The position numbers were made by a program, and so were the translations under genes. DNA of 10,523 bases, taken from NCBI GenBank assembly GCA_023430725.1, contig JAEYZD010000021.1, positions 1 to 10,523 of the forward strand. The letters are read 5' to 3'. A model generated the notes under the pieces. The model was not told the DNA's origin. It saw only the letters and a list, made by a program, of their open reading frames with translations, and searched no databases. Each line of letters starts with the position of its first letter. The stretch's first letter is position 1. Below are positions 7,164 through 10,523 of the stretch, one piece after another. Origin of the DNA: Bacteroidota bacterium. Lineage in GTDB: Bacteria; Bacteroidota; Bacteroidia; Bacteroidales; VadinHA17.

Positions 7164-8320
7164 CAAGAAGACAACAAATGGCAATATTCCTGACGGTGGT
7201 GCTGACCGTCTACATACTTACGAATCTGTATCTCTGGTTCAAGGGACGCAGGGCACTCTCCGGAGCAGGATACGGAACAGCATGGTACACAGTGGCCTTC
7301 GTAGCCCTGGCATCAACCTTCGTCATCGGCAAATTCCTTGAACACTCCTTTACAAATGTATTCACAGACATTGTCAACGTAATTGGCGGTTTCTGGATGG
7401 GCTTCATGCTCTACGGTTTCCTCGCATGGCTGATAGCGGACATACTTATACTTGTTCAGAAGCCGTTTCACCTGATCACCCCTGAACTTCTTCCGAAAAT
7501 CAGGATTTGGCTCTTTGCCGGGATCAGCACAGGCACCCTGCTGCTGATTATTATCGGATTCTTCAACGCAATCAGCCCGGTCACGAGACATTACGAACTT
7601 GAGACGGAAGGCAGGTTTTCCGGGGGTAACACGGAAATGAAGATTGTGGCAGTGTCTGACGTTCACCTGGGAAGCATTATCCGCAAGCGCAGCATGCGTC
7701 ATCTGTCGGAGATGATCGAAGAGGAGAAGCCTGACATCGTCCTGTTCCTTGGTGACCTGATTGACGGAAGCATTGGACCGGTTCTCCGCGGAGACCTCCT
7801 CTCTCACCTCAGACTCCCTGAACTGACATATGGTACCTTGGCAATCACCGGTAACCATGAGTTTATGAGCGACCTTCACAAATCAATACCCTATATCGAA
7901 AGCAAGGGCATCAGGGTGCTGAAGGATGAAGTGATAAGGCTGGATAACGGTGTTAACATTATCGGACGTATTGACCGCACCGCCATGCACACCCCCGGTA
8001 GCAGCCGCCTGCCTCTGAATAAACTGCTCGAGAAGGTTGACATTGACGCACCCGTGATCCTTCTTGACCATCAGCCCTACGACCTTTCGGCCCTGGCCGG
8101 AACCACTGTTGACCTGCAGCTCTCAGGACATACGCACAACGGGCAGATGTGGCCTCTCAACCTCATCACGGACCGCATGTTCGAGCTTAGCCACGGACAC
8201 AAAGTCTTCGGAAAGACTCATGTGATAGTGTCATCCGGATTTGGATTATGGGGACCACGGATGCGCATAGGCACCCGCCCCGATATCCTCTCGATAAGAC
8301 TAAGGGAAAAGTCAGAGTAA
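7154..8320 (+). CDS. Membrane-anchored calcineurin-like metallophosphoesterase (YkuE type)
   Basis: The first 140 residues carry about four membrane helices (roughly 9-28, 43-60, 73-100 and 117-138), followed by a calcineurin-like phosphoesterase domain. The metal-binding motifs are complete: DVH (D169, H171), GDLID (200-204), GNHE (233-236), H306 in LDHQP, and GHTHNGQ (325-331). The second metal site is intact, so it should be active. The frame opens with GTG at 7154, overlapping the glycosyltransferase by 10 nt. An in-frame ATG at 7178, 14 nt past that gene's stop, removes only eight residues and keeps all helices, so it is an equally good start. YkuE relatives act on envelope substrates, and Chlamydia LpxG, of similar type, is a UDP-diacylglucosamine hydrolase. 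The acyltransferase two genes upstream makes a lipid-related substrate thinkable but unproven. Confidence 0.9.
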   Translation: MDLTRRQQMAIFLTVVLTVYILTNLYLWFKGRRALSGAGYGTAWYTVAFVALASTFVIGKFLEHSFTNVFTDIVNVIGGFWMGFMLYGFLAWLIADILILVQKPFHLITPELLPKIRIWLFAGISTGTLLLIIIGFFNAISPVTRHYELETEGRFSGGNTEMKIVAVSDVHLGSIIRKRSMRHLSEMIEEEKPDIVLFLGDLIDGSIGPVLRGDLLSHLRLPELTYGTLAITGNHEFMSDLHKSIPYIESKGIRVLKDEVIRLDNGVNIIGRIDRTAMHTPGSSRLPLNKLLEKVDIDAPVILLDHQPYDLSALAGTTVDLQLSGHTHNGQMWPLNLITDRMFELSHGHKVFGKTHVIVSSGFGLWGPRMRIGTRPDILSIRLREKSE

Positions 8321-9607
8321 GGGATACACCTTCTCAAGTGCCATCCCCCTCGATCCCTTCACCAGGATTGTATAACCCTCCGGGTTCTCTGAACGAAGCC
8401 ATTCGGCAGCAGCCTCTGATGACCCGAAGAGCTGTGCAGGGAATTCAGCTGCCGCCTCACGAAACTGAGGCCCTACAAGAACCGCAAGCAGGCCTTCGAT
8501 CTGCATGAGTTGCCTGACTACGGCAGCATGGCCTGCAACACTCTCACTGCCAAGCTCCAGCATGTCACCCAGGATAACCATCTTTTTTTCAGCCTTAAGC
8601 GCGGCAAAAGAGGCTATAGCCTTCTCCATGCTCGAGGGATTTGCGTTGTAGGCATCGCGGATGACAGTGTTTCTTCCCGTCTCGGTCACCTGTGAACGGT
8701 TGTTTGCCGGCCTGTAAGATGAGACAGCATCAACAATATCATCTGCCGGAACTTCGAAGAGCAATCCTGCAGCCATCGCGGCCCTGACGTTGTCAAGGTT
8801 GTATGACCCGAACAGTCCGGTATCAAACCGGTACTCTCTTCCGTCAATCGTCGCCTCGACACGCAGCAGCATCCCCTCACCTTCAACTGCTCTTGCAGTG
8901 AGAGTGTGACTGCCCGGCGCGGAATAGGGAACAGTGTTGCCCGCTGCCGCTGCAAGCTCACTCAGGATCGGATTCTCATCGTTGAAGATTACCTTCCCCT
9001 TATTCTCTTTCAGTGCCTGGTATAGCTCGGACTTCGCCTTCCTGACATTCTCAAATGATCCGAATCCCTCAATATGCGCTGTGCCGATATTGGTTATTAT
9101 TCCGTGGGTTGGCTTCGCGACAGCACAGAGTCCGGCAATCTCACCGACATGGTTTGCGCCCATCTCCACCACCAGGAACGCAGCATCGTCAGGCGCACTG
9201 AGCAGAGTCAGCGGAACCCCGATGTGATTGTTGAAGTTCCCGGCTGTGCTGTGCACCCTCCCCTTGCGTGACAGAACCGCGGTCAGCAGTTCTTTGGTTG
9301 TGGTCTTGCCGTTTGTGCCGGTGATGCCAATGACCGGCATCTGCAGCCTCTGCCGGTGACATGCCGCCAGCGCTGCCATGGTCTCAAGCACATCGTCAAC
9401 TACTATTATCCTCTCTCCGCAGAGCGAAGGATCATCCACCACCGCTGCCAGTGCCCCGTCACCAAGCGCCGCGACGGCGTGACGGTTCCCGTCATGGGTT
9501 GGCCCCTTCAGGGCGAAGAAGATCTCTCCCTTCCTGACTGACCTCGAATCTGTTGTCACCCCCGCTGAGTTGCGGAACAGTGCATATAACCTTTCAATCT
9601 CCATCAC
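8312..9607 (-). CDS. murF: UDP-N-acetylmuramoyl-tripeptide--D-alanyl-D-alanine ligase
   Basis: MurF attaches D-Ala-D-Ala to UDP-MurNAc-tripeptide, the last cytoplasmic step of the muropeptide precursor. The 431-residue protein has TDSRSVRKGEIFFALKG (19-35) in the N-terminal domain, the P-loop GITGTNGKTTTK (94-105), NFNNHIGVPLTLL (124-136), VEMGANHVGEI (147-157), TNIGTAHIEGFGS (172-184), K192 as the likely carbamylated lysine in AKSEL, and the MurF-specific DAYNANP (318-324). Two adjacent ATG codons (9607 and 9604) could start it, and the choice changes one residue. It follows gldJ on the same strand with 63 nt between them, and no -7 box is seen in that gap. Its 3' end overlaps the oppositely oriented phosphoesterase gene by 9 nt. 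It is complete and looks functional. Confidence 0.96.
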   Translation of the reverse strand: MMEIERLYALFRNSAGVTTDSRSVRKGEIFFALKGPTHDGNRHAVAALGDGALAAVVDDPSLCGERIIVVDDVLETMAALAACHRQRLQMPVIGITGTNGKTTTKELLTAVLSRKGRVHSTAGNFNNHIGVPLTLLSAPDDAAFLVVEMGANHVGEIAGLCAVAKPTHGIITNIGTAHIEGFGSFENVRKAKSELYQALKENKGKVIFNDENPILSELAAAAGNTVPYSAPGSHTLTARAVEGEGMLLRVEATIDGREYRFDTGLFGSYNLDNVRAAMAAGLLFEVPADDIVDAVSSYRPANNRSQVTETGRNTVIRDAYNANPSSMEKAIASFAALKAEKKMVILGDMLELGSESVAGHAAVVRQLMQIEGLLAVLVGPQFREAAAEFPAQLFGSSEAAAEWLRSENPEGYTILVKGSRGMALEKVYPLL

Positions 9608-9611
9608 GATC

Positions 9612-9647
9612 TAAAAAGAAGCCCCATTACTTTCGATAATGAGGCTT
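9612..9647 (-). terminator. Strong intrinsic terminator between gldJ and murF
   Basis: On the minus strand, AAGCCTCATTA (9647-9637) pairs with TAATGGGGCTT (9629-9619) as 11 consecutive pairs, ten Watson-Crick and one U-G, around a 7-nt loop. It is followed by CTTTTT. On the plus strand the same pair becomes a C-A mismatch, so the hairpin is built for minus-strand RNA, that is, the gldJ transcript. It lies 24 nt after the gldJ stop and only 4 nt before the murF ATG. Confidence 0.75.
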
Positions 9648-9670
9648 TATACTATACCTATTATTATATA

Positions 9671-10523
9671 TTACAATCCTGAAGGACTTCCTACCCTGAT
9701 CATTGCGCACCGGAAGCCCAGGTCGTCACGTGATGCCTCCTGATCAAGATAACGGCGGGTTGAGGGATTGAGCCAGTATGCCCTGTCCTTCCATGATCCG
9801 CCCTTGAAGACCCTTGCCCTGTCATTTATGAGGGTCACATAGTCATTGTCAACCTCGTTCTGCGAATACATCTTTTCGGTCTGGGGAAGATCAGCATTGC
9901 CTGACCATTCGAGACTCGAGGATATGCTTGAGATAACGTCGCCGTCAAGATAGTTTCTGTAATCGCCTTTCTGATAGTTGTACCTGTTTGCCACATCTTC
10001 CGGCTTCACAGTATCTATCTGGAGTCTGCCCAGCCTGTCCTTTTCAACCACCTGGCCGTTGGCATCACGCTTCAGGTCGGTGAATACGTTGCCACGGAAC
10101 GGGTTGAACATGTCAACATCTTCGGATGAAAGCGGACGGTATACGTCCATCACCCACTCGTTAACGTTTCCCGCCATGCAGTAGAGACCGTAATCGTTTG
10201 GCCAGTATGACCTCACGTCAACCGTGATGCTACCGGCATCGTTCAGGTTACCTGCCACACCCATCATGTCACCTCGTCCGCGGACAAAATTGGCCATGAA
10301 TTCGCCCCTGTACTTGGGAGCCGAGTTGCGGACGTTGTGTCCGTCCCACGGGTAGATCGCCCTTTCATATATTCTCTCTTCAAAGGTGTTACCCCTGAGT
10401 CCGTATGCTGCAAATTCCCACTCAGCTTCCGTCGGCAGGCGGTAACGCGGCAGAAGGACTCCATCCTCAAGACGGACACGCGGATGAAGTTCATCCACCC
10501 TCTGTCCGGGAACACCCTCATAC
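9671..10523 (-). CDS. gldJ: GldJ-type gliding motility / type IX secretion lipoprotein, C-terminal part (5' end beyond window)
   Basis: About 284 C-terminal residues are visible. The frame stays open to the window edge, so the GTG at 10498 is an internal valine and not a start; the lipoprotein signal lies outside. The fold is the FGE-sulfatase (SUMF1) type: RLPTEAEWEFAAYG, YPWDGHNVRN, ANFVRGRGDMMGVAGNLND, PNDYGLYCMAGNVNEWVMDVYRP, VFKGGSWKDRAYW and a terminal LGFRCAM. The RGRGD-MGVAG-LND stretch and long insertions before the KGGSW strand fit GldJ better than GldK/PorK. GldJ is an outer-membrane-associated lipoprotein needed for gliding and for stability of the type IX secretion motor in Flavobacterium. 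I recall murF following gldJ in other Bacteroidota, which supports the call. The cysteine pair of true formylglycine enzymes is absent, so a structural role is expected. GldK/PorK remains the main alternative. Confidence 0.82.
   Translation of the reverse strand, partial: YEGVPGQRVDELHPRVRLEDGVLLPRYRLPTEAEWEFAAYGLRGNTFEERIYERAIYPWDGHNVRNSAPKYRGEFMANFVRGRGDMMGVAGNLNDAGSITVDVRSYWPNDYGLYCMAGNVNEWVMDVYRPLSSEDVDMFNPFRGNVFTDLKRDANGQVVEKDRLGRLQIDTVKPEDVANRYNYQKGDYRNYLDGDVISSISSSLEWSGNADLPQTEKMYSQNEVDNDYVTLINDRARVFKGGSWKDRAYWLNPSTRRYLDQEASRDDLGFRCAMIRVGSPSGL

Noticed and set aside
6705..7184. A 159-codon antisense frame across the end of the glycosyltransferase gene
   Set aside because: It runs opposite to conserved GT2 motifs and has no independent support.
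7313..7879. A 188-codon antisense frame inside the metallophosphoesterase gene
   Set aside because: The plus-strand gene has all catalytic motifs; the antisense product is low in hydrophobic core residues and resembles nothing I know.
10496..10498. GTG as the start of the gldJ-type gene
   Set aside because: The frame continues upstream to the window edge, and the FGE-type domain would be cut short, so the gene is partial rather than starting here.

Overview
The window looks like chromosomal DNA from a member of the Bacteroidota. Three things point there: a gldJ-type gliding/type IX secretion lipoprotein gene next to murF, perfect copies of the Bacteroidota -7 promoter box (TAnnTTTG) upstream of three genes, and an absence of clear Shine-Dalgarno sequences. 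Base composition is moderate, about half G+C by eye. Gene packing is dense, no gap exceeds 160 bp, and I see no insertion sequence, phage gene, tRNA, rRNA or CRISPR array.

Layout, left to right. Positions 37-999 (+) encode a stand-alone, divergent GMP-synthase ATP-pyrophosphatase domain protein. It converges on folC (1157-2446, -); the 157 bp between them holds a heptamer tandem repeat, a short direct/inverted repeat and a G-rich run. folC and a PIN-PhoH ATPase gene (2571-3908, +) diverge from a 124 bp region with one -7 box facing each way. Next comes a tightly overlapping four-gene + strand operon (3957-8320): the tRNA methylthiotransferase gene mtaB, an LpxL/HtrB-type acyltransferase, a family 2 glycosyltransferase and a membrane-anchored metallophosphoesterase. 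It collides tail-to-tail, with a 9-nt overlap, with murF (8312-9607, -). Upstream of murF on the same strand is the 3' part of gldJ (9671 to the window edge, -), which is cut by the window end.

Functionally, the window mixes housekeeping metabolism (folate polyglutamylation, possibly guanine nucleotide synthesis, tRNA modification, peptidoglycan precursor synthesis) with envelope biogenesis (lipid acylation, glycosyl transfer, a membrane phosphoesterase, and a lipoprotein tied to gliding/type IX secretion). The points most worth following up are the divergent lone GuaA-type domain, the strong intrinsic terminator squeezed between gldJ and murF with no visible murF promoter, the coupling of a tRNA-modification gene to lipid/glycan genes, and the loss of the formylglycine-generating cysteines in the GldJ fold. 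I do not see a clearly new multi-gene system; most of the window is recognisable core genome.
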